Assembly (NCBI GenBank): GCA_900696525.1 | Contig: CAADGL010000013.1 | Coordinates: 1 to 64,000 of the forward strand | Direction of reading: 5' to 3' | Source: an uncultured Planctomycetota bacterium | GTDB taxonomy: Bacteria; Planctomycetota; Phycisphaerae; UBA1845; Fen-1342 | Length of the DNA: 64,000 nt | Part shown: positions 36,841 through 46,214 of the stretch, one piece after another | Layout: each line of letters starts with the position of its first letter | How positions within the stretch are numbered: the first letter of the stretch is position 1 | Notes under the pieces: model-generated | Told to the model about the DNA's origin: nothing | Seen by the model: only the letters and a program-made list of their open reading frames with translations | Database searches by the model: none | Made by a program: the position numbers and the translations under genes

Positions 36841-39800
36841 CTACCGGCCGGTCACGGGCACGGTCTGCGAAGGCGGTCCGTTCAGGTCGGAGCGGGGCGC
36901 GGGCAGGTGCGCATCCGGACGAGCCATGAACTGCTCGGCATCGCGGGTGTGCTTGCTGACGAGGTCGATCGGCCGCCCGCGAATGAACATGTATTCGACC
37001 ACGTTCGCCGCCTGGCACGGGTGGTCGGTCGTCACGATCACGTTCGCCACCTTGCCTGCGTCGAGTGAGCCCAGCTCGCGCTCCACGCCCAGCACCTCGG
37101 CGGCCGACAGCGTCATGGCCCTCACGGCGGCGTCCGGATCGAGGCCATAGGCGACCGCAAAGCCGAGGTCGAGCGGCATGAGCTTGGCCAGGTCGGCGCC
37201 GAGCGAAGCGGCGGCGACCCTGACGCCCGCCCGGGTCAGCACGCCCAGCGCCCGGTAGTTGGCATCCCACGCGTCCGACGCGTTCTGAAGACCGTCGACG
37301 CCGGCGGGCGTGGCGAAGACGCCCTCGTAGATCACGGGCACGTCGCGCTCGGCGAGCACCCCGGCCAGCTTCCACGCGTCGCGGCCGCCGAGGATCGCCG
37401 GCGACAGTTGCAGCCGCTCGGCGAAGAGCAGGGCCTCGAGGATCGCCTGGTAGCTGTTGGCCCGCAGCAGCACGCGCCGCTGGCCCGACACGTAGGGCGC
37501 CAGCGCATCGAAGCGCGGATCAGGCCGGATGGCCGCGTCTCCCCGGGCGTCCGTCGCGCCCGCAGCGGCCCGGGCCTCAACGTAGCGCCGCGCATCGCCG
37601 AAGAAGCGCTCGATGCGCATGAGCCGCTGCTGGGCCGGGTCCGCGCGGCCGCGGCGCGCCTCGGGCTCCTGGCCCTCCGCCTCGGCGGACCGGAGCAGGG
37701 GCTCGACGCGCGACGCGGGCAGCGTGACCACCAGCCCGACCCGGGGGTCGATCAGCATTTCGTCGAGCGTCCAGCCATCGAGATCGACCAGGCCGGCCTG
37801 CCCGGCGACGGTCGGCGAGGTCGGCACGAGCAGCGCCGTCGTGATCCCCTCGGCCCGGGCCACGTTCACCATCGCGCTGTGCGGGTTCAGCCCCGAAACC
37901 GCCAGCACATCCGGCTGGTACTCCCCCGTCTCGCCCGTGTCGAGCGTCACGTCAACCTGCTCGATCTCGGCCATGCCGATCTGCGTGGCGGCGTTGATCA
38001 GCCCGGGCCAGACGTGCAGCCCGCGCGCATCGAGCACGCGCGCCCCGGGCGGCGGCCTGACGTCGGCGCCGATCGCGACGATCCGCCCGCCGCGCATCAC
38101 CAGGCCGCCATTCTCGATCGCCGGGCCGCTGACCGGATGCAGCGTGGCGCCCGTGATGGCGAAGACCGTGTCGTCGGTAACGGGCAGATCGGCGAACGGC
38201 GCCGGGCGCGACTCGACGCGGCGCGGCGCGAAGGTCCGCACCGGCCGGGCCGGCGCCTCGAAACCGCCCTCCGGCGTCGCGCCGTCGGCGAAGTACACCT
38301 CGCCGTCGATGAGCGTCATGACGCAGCGCGCCCAGGTGTCGAGCGGGTGGCCGTCGTACACGGCCAGGTCGGCGTCCTTGCCGATTTCGATGCTGCCGAT
38401 GCGCCCCTCCAGGCCGAACTGCCGGGCGGGGTTGAGCGTGATGAGCCGCAGCGCCTCGTTGGGCGTCAGGCCGGCGTACTTCATCGCCTTGGCCGCTTCG
38501 AGGTTCATGTGCCGCACCAGGTCGCCCGAGTCCGATTTCAACGCCGAGTTGATCCCGAACTCCAGCAGCATGCCCGCGTTGTGCGGGACGGCGTCGTACG
38601 CCTCGATCTTGTACGCCCACCAGTCGGCGAATGTCGCCGTCCCCGCCCCGTGCCGCGCGATCTCCGGCATGATCCGGTAGCCCTCCAGCACGTGGTGCAG
38701 GACCGCGATGCGGATGCCGAAGTCCTCGGCGACCTGGATCAGCCGCAGGATCTCGTCGGCGCGGTAGCAGTGCGTGTTGACCCAGATGCGCCCGGCCAGG
38801 ATGTCCGCCAACGCCTCCAGCCGCAGATCCCGGCGCAGCGGCCGCGGGTCCTGGCTGCCGTCGCGCAGCGCGGCCTCGTACGCGGCCCGCTCGGTGGCGT
38901 ACTGCTGGCCCGCGGCCAGCGCCCGCCGCAGCGTCGCCTCCACGCCCATGCGCGTGCCCGGGAAGCGCAACGGGCCGGCGGGGTCGCGGCGGTTGCCGCG
39001 TTTGCCCGGGCGGATGACATTTTCGCCGAGCGCCCACTTCACCGTGCGGCGACGATCATGCAGCACCATCTCGTCGGCCGGCCGGCCGTAGCGCAGCTTC
39101 ATGATGGCGCACTGCCCGCCGATGGTGTTGGCCGAGCCGTGCATGAAGTGGATCGTGGTGCAGCCACCGGCCAGCGCCCGGAAGAGCGCGTCATCGTCGT
39201 GCACGACGACGTCTTCGCAGCGCACCTCCGGGGTGACGCTCGCGGACCACTCGTTGACGCTCTCCAGCGCCATGTGCGAGTGCGGGTCGATGATGCCCGG
39301 CATCACCACGCGGCCGCGCAGATCGATCGTCATCACGCCCGCCGGCGCCGAGAGGCCGGCGCCGATCCCCGCAATCTTCCCGCCCCGCACCAGGATCGCC
39401 GCCTCCGGCAGGTCATGGCCCGAAACGGTAATGACGTAGGCGTTGGTCAGGAGCACGTCGCCGCCCGTGCGGAACGGCGGGACGCGCGCGGCGTCGTGCT
39501 CGATCGGCCAGTTCGGCTCGTGTGCCAGCAGCCGCTCGAGCGGCGTGGCCGGCTGCGACGCCTGCGAGGCGGGGGCTTCGGATTCGGCCGATTCACGCGG
39601 CGGCGCCGCGCCGGCGCCGGCCTCCGCCTCCGGCTCCTCCTCCGGCGGGGGCTCGGCGCTTTCCGGGCGCGTATCGACGCCGCCGGGCGGGGTGCGCGAC
39701 GACGGATCGCGGCGCCGCGCGGCGGGGCCGCGGGGGCGGTCGGCGGCGGCGTCGGCGTCAAACTCGTGCACGCGGCCATCGACGACCACGTAGCGCACCT

Positions 39801-41190
39801 TGGCGTCCTTGTGCTCCAGCGGCTGCGTCAGCACGGTCACGTTGCCGCGCAGCCCCGTCGCCAGCTCCCCCAGGTCGGCGCGCACGCCGGCGAGCTCCGC
39901 CGGCGACACGGTCAGGGCGCGTAGCGCCGCCTCCGCCGACAGACCTTGCTCGATCAGCTCCCGCACTGCCGGCAGCAGGTCGCCCGGGCGTTCGAGGGCC
40001 AGGGCGCTGAGGCACCAGCGCAGGCCGTGCTGCTCGAGCACGGCGGCGCAGCGCAGCCGCTCGGCGCGCTGCTCGCGCGCCAGGTCGTAGGCCGCGGCCG
40101 GATGAAACGGACGCTGACTCCAGTTCTTGCCGAAGGGGGTCTTGTCGCCGTCGCCGCGGCGGAGCTTCTCGAGCGACAGCTCGTACTTGCGTGGCTCTGC
40201 GAGCTTCTCGACCGCCAGAATCACGGGCACGTCGCGGCGCTTCAGCACGTCGGCGGCCTTCCAGGCCTCGCGCCCGCCGGCGATGATCGGCGCGAATCCG
40301 AACTCGTCGGCGAGCCTCAGCACGCGATCGATCTCGTCGCGGGTGTTGGCCTCCCAGATCAGCGGCTGTTTGCGGCCCAGGACTTCGGCCAGCGCGGCCA
40401 GGTCGCGGTCCAGCGGCAACGCGCCCCGCGACGCCGGGTTCCGCGCTTCCCAGGCGCGCGTCGCCTCGTACCACTGCGCGTCGGCCAGCGCCTGCCGCGC
40501 CTGGGCCACCACGCCCAGCACCGTCGCAGGGTAGCTGCCGCGGATGCGCAGCGCCCGCTGGGGCGGAACGCCGAACGATGCCGCCTGCGCCACGCCCTCC
40601 CGCAGCACGCTCTCTCGCAGCGGCCCGGGGCCCAGCGCCACCACTGCCGCCGAGCCCCCGAAGATGCCGCGCGGCGGCACGACCAGCGCCGCGGTCAGGC
40701 CGGCCTCGCGCTGCCGGGCGAACGTTTCCTCGGTCAGCGAGAGGAGATCCTCGGCGCGGCGGCGCGCAAAGATGCCGTTGCGGTTGGCGGCGGACGTCTC
40801 GACCAGCGGCCCGTCGTCCATCGCCGGGAACTCGCCCTCGACGCGCTGCTCCTCGGCTTCGCTGATGCGCTCGGCGCTGACGCCGGCGCGGCTCAGGCCG
40901 TCGACGAACCCGGCGTAGGCGAACAGGCCGGCGCCATCCAGCTCACGCGTGCCGGGCGGCAGCGCGATCTCGCCGCCGACCGCCGCGATACGCCCCCCGA
41001 CGATCAGGATCGTCGCGTTCTCGAGGCGCTCCCCAGGCCGCGGGATCGCCGTCACGTTGCGGATGGCCACCGGCCCACGCAGCTCGGGCCAGCCCTGCGC
41101 CGCCGCCACCGACGCGCCCCGTACACCAAGCAGCACAGCCAGCACGGCGGAAACAACGGCCGCGCCGCCGCGATTCTGCGACGTCTTCAT
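36841..41190 (-). CDS. Giant secreted three-module amidohydrolase
   Basis: This 1449-residue exported protein has a signal peptide (about 1-30) and three amidohydrolase-type modules. The middle one (about 585-1000) keeps the metal-binding H-x-H (H637, H639 in DPHSHM), later histidines (THCYR, LHHVLEG) and an aspartate in KSDSGD. Modules 1 (about 35-500) and 3 (about 1005-1449) keep the N- and C-terminal strand motifs (VGGRIAAVGG, RGGRIVAIG). They lack H-x-H, reading FVDGLSRAG and NAATQIG at that place. A charged, Pro-rich linker near 505-570 joins modules 1 and 2. Substrate unknown; only the middle module looks catalytic. Confidence 0.85.
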   Translation of the reverse strand: MKTSQNRGGAAVVSAVLAVLLGVRGASVAAAQGWPELRGPVAIRNVTAIPRPGERLENATILIVGGRIAAVGGEIALPPGTRELDGAGLFAYAGFVDGLSRAGVSAERISEAEEQRVEGEFPAMDDGPLVETSAANRNGIFARRRAEDLLSLTEETFARQREAGLTAALVVPPRGIFGGSAAVVALGPGPLRESVLREGVAQAASFGVPPQRALRIRGSYPATVLGVVAQARQALADAQWYEATRAWEARNPASRGALPLDRDLAALAEVLGRKQPLIWEANTRDEIDRVLRLADEFGFAPIIAGGREAWKAADVLKRRDVPVILAVEKLAEPRKYELSLEKLRRGDGDKTPFGKNWSQRPFHPAAAYDLAREQRAERLRCAAVLEQHGLRWCLSALALERPGDLLPAVRELIEQGLSAEAALRALTVSPAELAGVRADLGELATGLRGNVTVLTQPLEHKDAKVRYVVVDGRVHEFDADAAADRPRGPAARRRDPSSRTPPGGVDTRPESAEPPPEEEPEAEAGAGAAPPRESAESEAPASQASQPATPLERLLAHEPNWPIEHDAARVPPFRTGGDVLLTNAYVITVSGHDLPEAAILVRGGKIAGIGAGLSAPAGVMTIDLRGRVVMPGIIDPHSHMALESVNEWSASVTPEVRCEDVVVHDDDALFRALAGGCTTIHFMHGSANTIGGQCAIMKLRYGRPADEMVLHDRRRTVKWALGENVIRPGKRGNRRDPAGPLRFPGTRMGVEATLRRALAAGQQYATERAAYEAALRDGSQDPRPLRRDLRLEALADILAGRIWVNTHCYRADEILRLIQVAEDFGIRIAVLHHVLEGYRIMPEIARHGAGTATFADWWAYKIEAYDAVPHNAGMLLEFGINSALKSDSGDLVRHMNLEAAKAMKYAGLTPNEALRLITLNPARQFGLEGRIGSIEIGKDADLAVYDGHPLDTWARCVMTLIDGEVYFADGATPEGGFEAPARPVRTFAPRRVESRPAPFADLPVTDDTVFAITGATLHPVSGPAIENGGLVMRGGRIVAIGADVRPPPGARVLDARGLHVWPGLINAATQIGMAEIEQVDVTLDTGETGEYQPDVLAVSGLNPHSAMVNVARAEGITTALLVPTSPTVAGQAGLVDLDGWTLDEMLIDPRVGLVVTLPASRVEPLLRSAEAEGQEPEARRGRADPAQQRLMRIERFFGDARRYVEARAAAGATDARGDAAIRPDPRFDALAPYVSGQRRVLLRANSYQAILEALLFAERLQLSPAILGGRDAWKLAGVLAERDVPVIYEGVFATPAGVDGLQNASDAWDANYRALGVLTRAGVRVAAASLGADLAKLMPLDLGFAVAYGLDPDAAVRAMTLSAAEVLGVERELGSLDAGKVANVIVTTDHPCQAANVVEYMFIRGRPIDLVSKHTRDAEQFMARPDAHLPAPRSDLNGPPSQTVPVTGR

Positions 41191-41489
41191 GGACTTCAGG
41201 CTCCCGTCTGAATGCAAACCGCAATCCGGCGTGCGCGCCACATCGGCGTGGTCGGATTCCTCGGCCCGCGGCGCAGTCTAACACCGCGGGCGCACCGCGG
41301 CCAAGCGGTGCGGCGTGGCGCGGCCGGCGGCGCCGGCGCGCCGGCGGCGCGCCCGCGGTTGGGGTTCGGCGCTGGGCGTTGGAGGCGTTACAATCAGGCA
41401 GCCAGGAACGAGCCGACGGCCGCGGCCGGGCGGGGGGCGCGCGCCAGCAACGCGGGCCGACGGTCCAGGGGAGCACAAAGGAACAACGC
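41191..41489. other. Divergent intergenic region upstream of pilT
   Basis: This 299-base gap separates the amidohydrolase (minus) from pilT (plus). It is very GC-rich with many short GGCGCC-type palindromes. A TACAAT hexamer (41389-41394) about 95 bases before pilT is a possible -10 element, with only a weak -35 match. No gene is seen. Confidence 0.5.
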
Positions 41490-42626
41490 GTGGCCACCGT
41501 ACACATCGATCGCCTGCTGGAGACCTGCATCCGCGTCAACGCCTCGGATATTCATCTGCACGTCGGGCGCCCGCCGGTGCTGCGCATGGACGGGCGCCTG
41601 CGCAGCCTCGAGACGAAGGTGCTGGAGCCGGACGACACCGTCGCGCTCATGAAGTCCGTCACGCCGGAGCGCAACCAGCAGGAGTTCCAGGAAGAAGGCG
41701 GCACGGACTTCGGCTTTGCCTTCGGCGACAAGGGACGCTTCCGCGTTTCGGTCTTTCGCCAGAAGGGTCACGTGAGCATGGTGCTGCGGCTCATCCCCTC
41801 GAAGATTCTCACCTTCGAGGAGATCGGCCTGCCGGCGATCATCCGGGCGTTGTGCCGGCGGCCGCGCGGGCTGTTCCTGGTGACGGGGCCGACGGGCTCG
41901 GGCAAGACGACGACGCTGGCGACGATGCTGGACTACGTGAACCGCTACGTCGGCGACCGGCACATCATCAGCGTCGAAGACCCGATCGAGTATTACCACA
42001 CGCACCAGAAGTGCGTCTTCACGCAGCGCGAGGTGGGCGTCGACGTGCCGAGCTTCGCCGAGGCCCTGCGGCGCTCGCTGCGCATGGACCCGGACGTGAT
42101 CCTCGTCGGCGAAATGCGCGACCTGGAAACGATGGAAGCGGCGATCCGCGCCGCCGAGACGGGCCACCTGGTCTTCGCCACGCTGCACACCACCGGCGCC
42201 CAGGGCACCATCAACCGCATCATCGACGCCTTCCCCGTCGCCCAGCAGGAGCAGATTCGCGTCCAGCTCTCCACCACGCTCATCGCCGTCCTCAGCCAGA
42301 CGCTGCTGCCCAAGATCGGCAGCGGCCGCGTCGCCGGCTACGAGTTCCTGCTGGTCACGCCGGCCATCGCCAACCTGATCCGCGAGAACAAGACCTACCG
42401 CATCGACTCGTCGATCCAGACCGGAAAGAAGTACGGCATGCAACTGCTCGACGACCATCTCTGGAAGCTCTACGACGAGAACGTCTGCGCCGGCGAGGAG
42501 TGCATCGAGCGCGCCCGCTTCCCGGCGGAGTTCCAGGCCAAGATGGACGCCAAGGCCCGCGGCCAGGCCGCCGGCGGCCTCATCGCCAAGCACGACCCGC
42601 TCGCCAAGGAGGCCGCCGAGGGGTAG
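41490..42626 (+). CDS. pilT: PilT-family type IV pilus retraction ATPase
   Basis: This 378-residue cytosolic hexameric ATPase powers pilus retraction. Walker A is GPTGSGKTTT (133-142) and the Asp box includes SVEDP (161-165). Walker B covers DVILVGEMRD (202-211), the His box contains TGHLVFATLHTTGA (224-237), and the PilT-specific AIRAAETGH is intact. The start is a GTG at 41490 preceded by AAAGGA; the frame is open upstream without the family's sequence. No other pilus assembly gene is adjacent, although a prepilin-like protein is encoded at 24448-25575. Confidence 0.95.
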   Translation: MATVHIDRLLETCIRVNASDIHLHVGRPPVLRMDGRLRSLETKVLEPDDTVALMKSVTPERNQQEFQEEGGTDFGFAFGDKGRFRVSVFRQKGHVSMVLRLIPSKILTFEEIGLPAIIRALCRRPRGLFLVTGPTGSGKTTTLATMLDYVNRYVGDRHIISVEDPIEYYHTHQKCVFTQREVGVDVPSFAEALRRSLRMDPDVILVGEMRDLETMEAAIRAAETGHLVFATLHTTGAQGTINRIIDAFPVAQQEQIRVQLSTTLIAVLSQTLLPKIGSGRVAGYEFLLVTPAIANLIRENKTYRIDSSIQTGKKYGMQLLDDHLWKLYDENVCAGEECIERARFPAEFQAKMDAKARGQAAGGLIAKHDPLAKEAAEG

Positions 42627-42710
42627 CGGGCGAGCCCCCGGGGGCCGCGTGGATCGGAGCACGGACCGCAGCCGCCCGCTGCGCCGTTCTCTAGTGGAGC
42701 GGGCCGCTCC

Positions 42711-43379
42711 TCAGTGATCGCCCTTGGGCCAGGTGATCGTCACGTCGCGCAGCGCCTCGCCCTTGACCGTCACCTCGACGAGGCGCCCGCTCAGCTCGCG
42801 CAGCCCGCGCAGCCCGTCTGCCTGGCCTTGGAAGTGCGAGCTGTCCCCCACCGTCTCGCCCGACAGCACGCTCGGCACCGCGTGCAGCTCGACCAGCACC
42901 GGCGACGCCAGCGCCCCCCCGGCCGCGGTCGTCCCCGCTTCGATCCGCACCGACATCGTCTCCTGCGCGATCCGCACCGCGCCGTGCGCCTCGCCGTCGA
43001 GCACGTAGATGTCCAGCACGCCGGTCTCGGCGTCGAGCAGCACTTCCAGGTGCGCGAAGTGATCTCCGAGCGTGATCAACGCCCCGCCGCGCGGGGCGAC
43101 GTGCGCGTGGCCGTGCCCGCCGGTCGCGGCGTCGCCGGTGGCCGGGGCGGCCTCGCCCGGGTGCGAGGCGTCCTGGCGGCGCGGGCGCTCGTGGTCCTCG
43201 TCATGATCGTGGTCGTGGTCGTGGTCGTGGTCATGATCGTGGCCGTGGTCCTTCGATTTCGCGGCCGGCGGGCCATTGGCCGGGGCGGCGGGTTTCCGCT
43301 CGCAGGCGGGCAGCGCCAGAGCCACCCCGCAGGCACAGATCGTCCACAGCCATCGCGTCGTCGTCGACTGCCGGTCCAT
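42711..43379 (-). CDS. His-rich lipoprotein, putative metal-binding component
   Basis: This 222-residue protein has a lipoprotein signal (LALPAC near residue 27). A run of alternating His and Asp (about 43-62) follows, then a second HGHAH cluster, typical of zinc or other divalent metal binding. The C-terminal domain (LGDHFAHLEVLLDAETG) is unassigned. The ABC permease gene starts 29 bases upstream on the same strand and a Fur-family gene is close by, so periplasmic metal binding for that transporter is inferred. Confidence 0.72.
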   Translation of the reverse strand: MDRQSTTTRWLWTICACGVALALPACERKPAAPANGPPAAKSKDHGHDHDHDHDHDHDHDEDHERPRRQDASHPGEAAPATGDAATGGHGHAHVAPRGGALITLGDHFAHLEVLLDAETGVLDIYVLDGEAHGAVRIAQETMSVRIEAGTTAAGGALASPVLVELHAVPSVLSGETVGDSSHFQGQADGLRGLRELSGRLVEVTVKGEALRDVTITWPKGDH

Positions 43380-43408
43380 GTCACGTCTCCTAATCGGCGC
43401 CGCGCGCC

Positions 43409-44764
43409 TCACGTGCTCGGCGTCAGGTTGCTCGCAACGTCCGTCGCATAGGCCTTCACGGCGGGGATGACCCCGGCCAGCGCCCCGACCATGGTCATGC
43501 CGACCGGCGTCGCCCACAAGATCCAATGCACCTCGGTCCAGTCCAGAACGACGCCCGTCTGAGCCCGCACCACCACCGCCGCCAGCGCCAGGATCGCCGC
43601 GTAGACAACGTAGCCCAGGACGCTCCCGATCAGGCCGATCGCCGCCGATTCGCAGACGATGGCGGCGAAGACGTGGCGGCGGCGGGCGCCCAGGGCGCGC
43701 AGAATGGCGAACTCGCGCCGGCGCTCGCTGATGGTGTTGTACACGCCGGCCAGGATCGTCCCGCCGGAGACGAGCACGACCAGCAGCGCCACGAGCTGGA
43801 GCACGCGGTTGACCCAGCCGATCTTGTCGAACAGGTCGGCCATGACGGCGCCGATGGGCCAGGCGAGCGTGGCGATGCGGCCCTGGCGGTTGACCTCGAG
43901 ATCGAGGCGCATGCCGGCGTCGGGCCCGCGGAACTTGAGCATGACGGCGGAGACCTCCTTGTGCTCGTCGGGGATCTCCCGGGCGGCGCTGGGCACGTAG
44001 TCGGCGCCGGTCCCCCGCAGCACGTGGCCGCTCATGCGATAGACGCCCTCGATCGGAATCCAGATCACGCGGTCGGAGGGCGAGTTGGTCGGCCGCAGCA
44101 CGCCGACGACGACGTATTCCTCCTCGTGGCGCATCTGCCTGTCATATTCGAGCCCGTGGTACGGGTTGAAGACCGAGCCGAGCCGCAGGCCCGTCCGGTC
44201 GGCGACCACGCTGCCGATGACCGCTTCCATGCGCTCCGGGTCGAAGACGCGCCCCGGCGGCGCCACCTCAAAGCGCCTCCCCTGCTGGTATTCGAAGTCC
44301 GTGAAGAGCTCGGTGGTGGTGCCCACGATCCGGTGGCCGAGGTAGTTGTCGCCCAGCGCGTACGGGATCGCGAGCTTAACGTACGGCCTGCGCCGGATTT
44401 CCTGGTAGAGCGTCCACGGGATGTTGCCCGGCGACGTTTCGAGATGAAAAACCGTGTTCAGCACGAGCTGAAGCTGGCTGCCGCGCGCCCCGAGCACCGC
44501 GTCGAAGCCCACTGGCCCGCCCGTGAACGCCGCTTCGCTCTGCTCCTGGATTGCGAAGACCGCCATCACCAGCCCGGCGGCGAGCGCCACGCTGCCGATC
44601 GTAATCGCCGTCGAAAAGGCATGCTGCCGCAGGCTCTTGCGCACCAGCAGCAGCACCGCTCCAAGCGTGCTGAAGGACCGCCCACGCACCCGCGCGTAGC
44701 CGACTTCCGCCGGGCCCGCCGATGCGGGCGCTCCAGCCGCCTGGTTGCCTGTCTCTTGCGACAT
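43409..44764 (-). CDS. ABC transporter permease, FtsX/MacB type
   Basis: This 451-residue inner-membrane protein has a membrane segment near 48-66, a large periplasmic domain, and three membrane segments at the C-terminal end (about 325-440). This is the layout of FtsX/LolC/DevC permeases. The core sequence ERRREFAILRALGARRRHVF is the coupling-helix region. The partner ATPase gene ends 18 bases upstream. With the His-rich lipoprotein and Fur-family neighbour, a role in metal-linked export is likely but not proven. Confidence 0.85.
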   Translation of the reverse strand: MSQETGNQAAGAPASAGPAEVGYARVRGRSFSTLGAVLLLVRKSLRQHAFSTAITIGSVALAAGLVMAVFAIQEQSEAAFTGGPVGFDAVLGARGSQLQLVLNTVFHLETSPGNIPWTLYQEIRRRPYVKLAIPYALGDNYLGHRIVGTTTELFTDFEYQQGRRFEVAPPGRVFDPERMEAVIGSVVADRTGLRLGSVFNPYHGLEYDRQMRHEEEYVVVGVLRPTNSPSDRVIWIPIEGVYRMSGHVLRGTGADYVPSAAREIPDEHKEVSAVMLKFRGPDAGMRLDLEVNRQGRIATLAWPIGAVMADLFDKIGWVNRVLQLVALLVVLVSGGTILAGVYNTISERRREFAILRALGARRRHVFAAIVCESAAIGLIGSVLGYVVYAAILALAAVVVRAQTGVVLDWTEVHWILWATPVGMTMVGALAGVIPAVKAYATDVASNLTPST

Positions 44765-44782
44765 CTCCGCCCCACGCTCCTG

Positions 44783-45454
44783 CTACGCCGCGGCACGGTT
44801 GATGGCGCCCAGGTGCACAACCTCCTCAAACCGCGCCAGCACCGTGGGGTCATGACTGACCAGCAGCAGGGCCGCGCCCTGCTCGCGGCAGACCTGGCGG
44901 ATGAGGTCGATGGCGGCGGCGGCGTGGGCCGGGTCGAGATTCCCCGTGGGCTCGTCGGCCAGGATCAGCCGTGGATGGTTGGCCAGCGCGCGGGCAACGG
45001 CGACGCGCTGCTGCTGGCCGGCAGAAAGCTGCCGCGGACGGTGGTTCATGCGCGACGCGAGCCCGACGCGCTCCAGCAGGTGTTTGGCGAACGCGGCATC
45101 GTGGCCGCGGCCGAAGCGCATCGCCAACTCGACGTTCTCGAGCGCGGTGTAGCCCTGGAGCAGGTTGAAGGTCTGGAAGATGTAGCCGATCAGCTCGCTG
45201 CGCAGGCGGTCGCGCCGGCTCTCGCCGACGGCCGTGAGGTTGTGGCCGGCGAGCCATATCTCGCCGGCGTCGGCGCGGAGGATGCCGGCCACGAGATTGA
45301 GGAGCGTGGTCTTTCCGGAGCCGCTGGGACCGTGGAGCGCGAGCTGCTGGCCGGCGTGCAGCTCGAATGACGGCACATCGACCACGAGGGTTCGGGCCGG
45401 CTCGTCGGGCGACGCATAGCTCTTCATCAGGCCGGACAGGTGCAGCAGCGCCAC
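44783..45454 (-). CDS. ABC transporter ATP-binding protein (LolD/MacB type)
   Basis: This 223-residue ATPase has Walker [10 protein letters not shown], the Q-loop region [19 protein letters not shown], the signature [15 protein letters not shown], Walker [13 protein letters not shown] and a switch histidine in VSHDP. These are typical of the LolD/MacB/FtsE group that works with FtsX-type permeases. The GTG at 45454 has CGGAG 8 bases before it and is my choice; an ATG at 45427 is an alternative. It starts the operon that diverges from the Fur-family gene. Confidence 0.9.
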   Translation of the reverse strand: MALLHLSGLMKSYASPDEPARTLVVDVPSFELHAGQQLALHGPSGSGKTTLLNLVAGILRADAGEIWLAGHNLTAVGESRRDRLRSELIGYIFQTFNLLQGYTALENVELAMRFGRGHDAAFAKHLLERVGLASRMNHRPRQLSAGQQQRVAVARALANHPRLILADEPTGNLDPAHAAAAIDLIRQVCREQGAALLLVSHDPTVLARFEEVVHLGAINRAAA

Positions 45455-45839
45455 GTCTTGTTCTCCGGAGGCCGCCCAGCGTAACGCGTGTGAGCGGCCG
45501 GCGGCAACCGGGTCCCGGCCGTCGTGGGAGTGTATGAGCAGGCCTCGTCGATGGCCCGGAGGCCAAGCGGGCGCGGGGCGCAGCGCGCGGGCGCCCAGTG
45601 ACGGATAATCGCCACGCGGCACGCTCCCGCGCGCCGGCGGGCCGCCGAGGGCTTGCAGGTTCTTCTGTAACCGGTCACAATCCTAGGTGGTTAAGTTGTG
45701 TGCAGCCGGTTAGTTGCGTTCGAGTTACCAGTCTCTTTAGAGCACGCGCATCTCAATATTAACGTTGAATTGGGCAAGGTGTTAACCTTAGGCCACGAGC
45801 CGCACTCTCGAGGCGCTCTGAACAAAGCGGGGGTTCTTC
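45455..45839. other. Divergent control region between ABC operon and Fur-family gene
   Basis: This 385-base gap is AT-richer toward the right and carries dyads: GTAACCGGTCAC (45668-45679, 10 of 12 symmetrical), CCTAGG (45683-45688), and the 16-base palindrome listed separately. Short open frames here are not convincing. It should hold the promoters of both flanking units. Confidence 0.55.
45753..45768. promoter_or_regulatory. Candidate Fur-family operator
   Basis: TCAATATTAACGTTGA is a near-perfect 16-base palindrome (TCAA-x2-TTAA-x2-TTGA). It is AT-rich in a GC-rich genome and about 70 bases upstream of the Fur-family start codon. Fur, Zur and PerR sites are AT-rich palindromes of similar form. 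Autoregulation and control of the ABC operon are inferred. Confidence 0.5.
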
Positions 45840-46214
45840 ATGATTCGAAGCACCAGTCAGCGTCGCGCAATACGGCGGGTTTTCGAGGAGTCCGGCCGGC
45901 CACTCAGTCCGCTCGAAATCCTCGAAGCCGCGCGGGACGAGGTCCCGCGCATCGGCATCGCAACCGTCTATCGCACCGTCAAGGGGCTGCTTGAAGACGG
46001 CTGGCTCGCCGCCGTTCAGGTGCCCGGCGAGGCGCCGCGCTACGAGATCGCCGGAAAGCCGCACCACCACCACTTCCACTGCCGGTCCTGCGGGGCCGTC
46101 TTCGACGTGCAGGGGTGCAGCCCGGCGATCAAGAGCCTGAGTCCACGCGGCTACCAGACCGAGGGTCATGACCTCGTGTTCTTCGGCCGCTGTCCGTCAT
46201 GTAAGCGGCGCTAG
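45840..46214 (+). CDS. Fur-family metalloregulator
   Basis: This 124-residue DNA-binding repressor has the winged-helix domain (IATVYRTVKGLLEDGW) and the metal-binding region. A run of histidines (H75-H78, then H80) leads into C81-x2-C84, and C118-x2-C121 is at the end, giving the structural zinc site. GGGGG lies before the ATG. It is somewhat short, with little after the last cysteine pair. Whether it senses zinc, iron or peroxide cannot be read from sequence; the His-rich lipoprotein nearby favours zinc. Confidence 0.88.
   Translation: MIRSTSQRRAIRRVFEESGRPLSPLEILEAARDEVPRIGIATVYRTVKGLLEDGWLAAVQVPGEAPRYEIAGKPHHHHFHCRSCGAVFDVQGCSPAIKSLSPRGYQTEGHDLVFFGRCPSCKRR

Noticed and set aside
42627..42710. 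Bidirectional terminator between pilT and the His-rich lipoprotein gene
   Set aside because: GC palindromes are present, but there is no T-run on either side, so I do not call a terminator.
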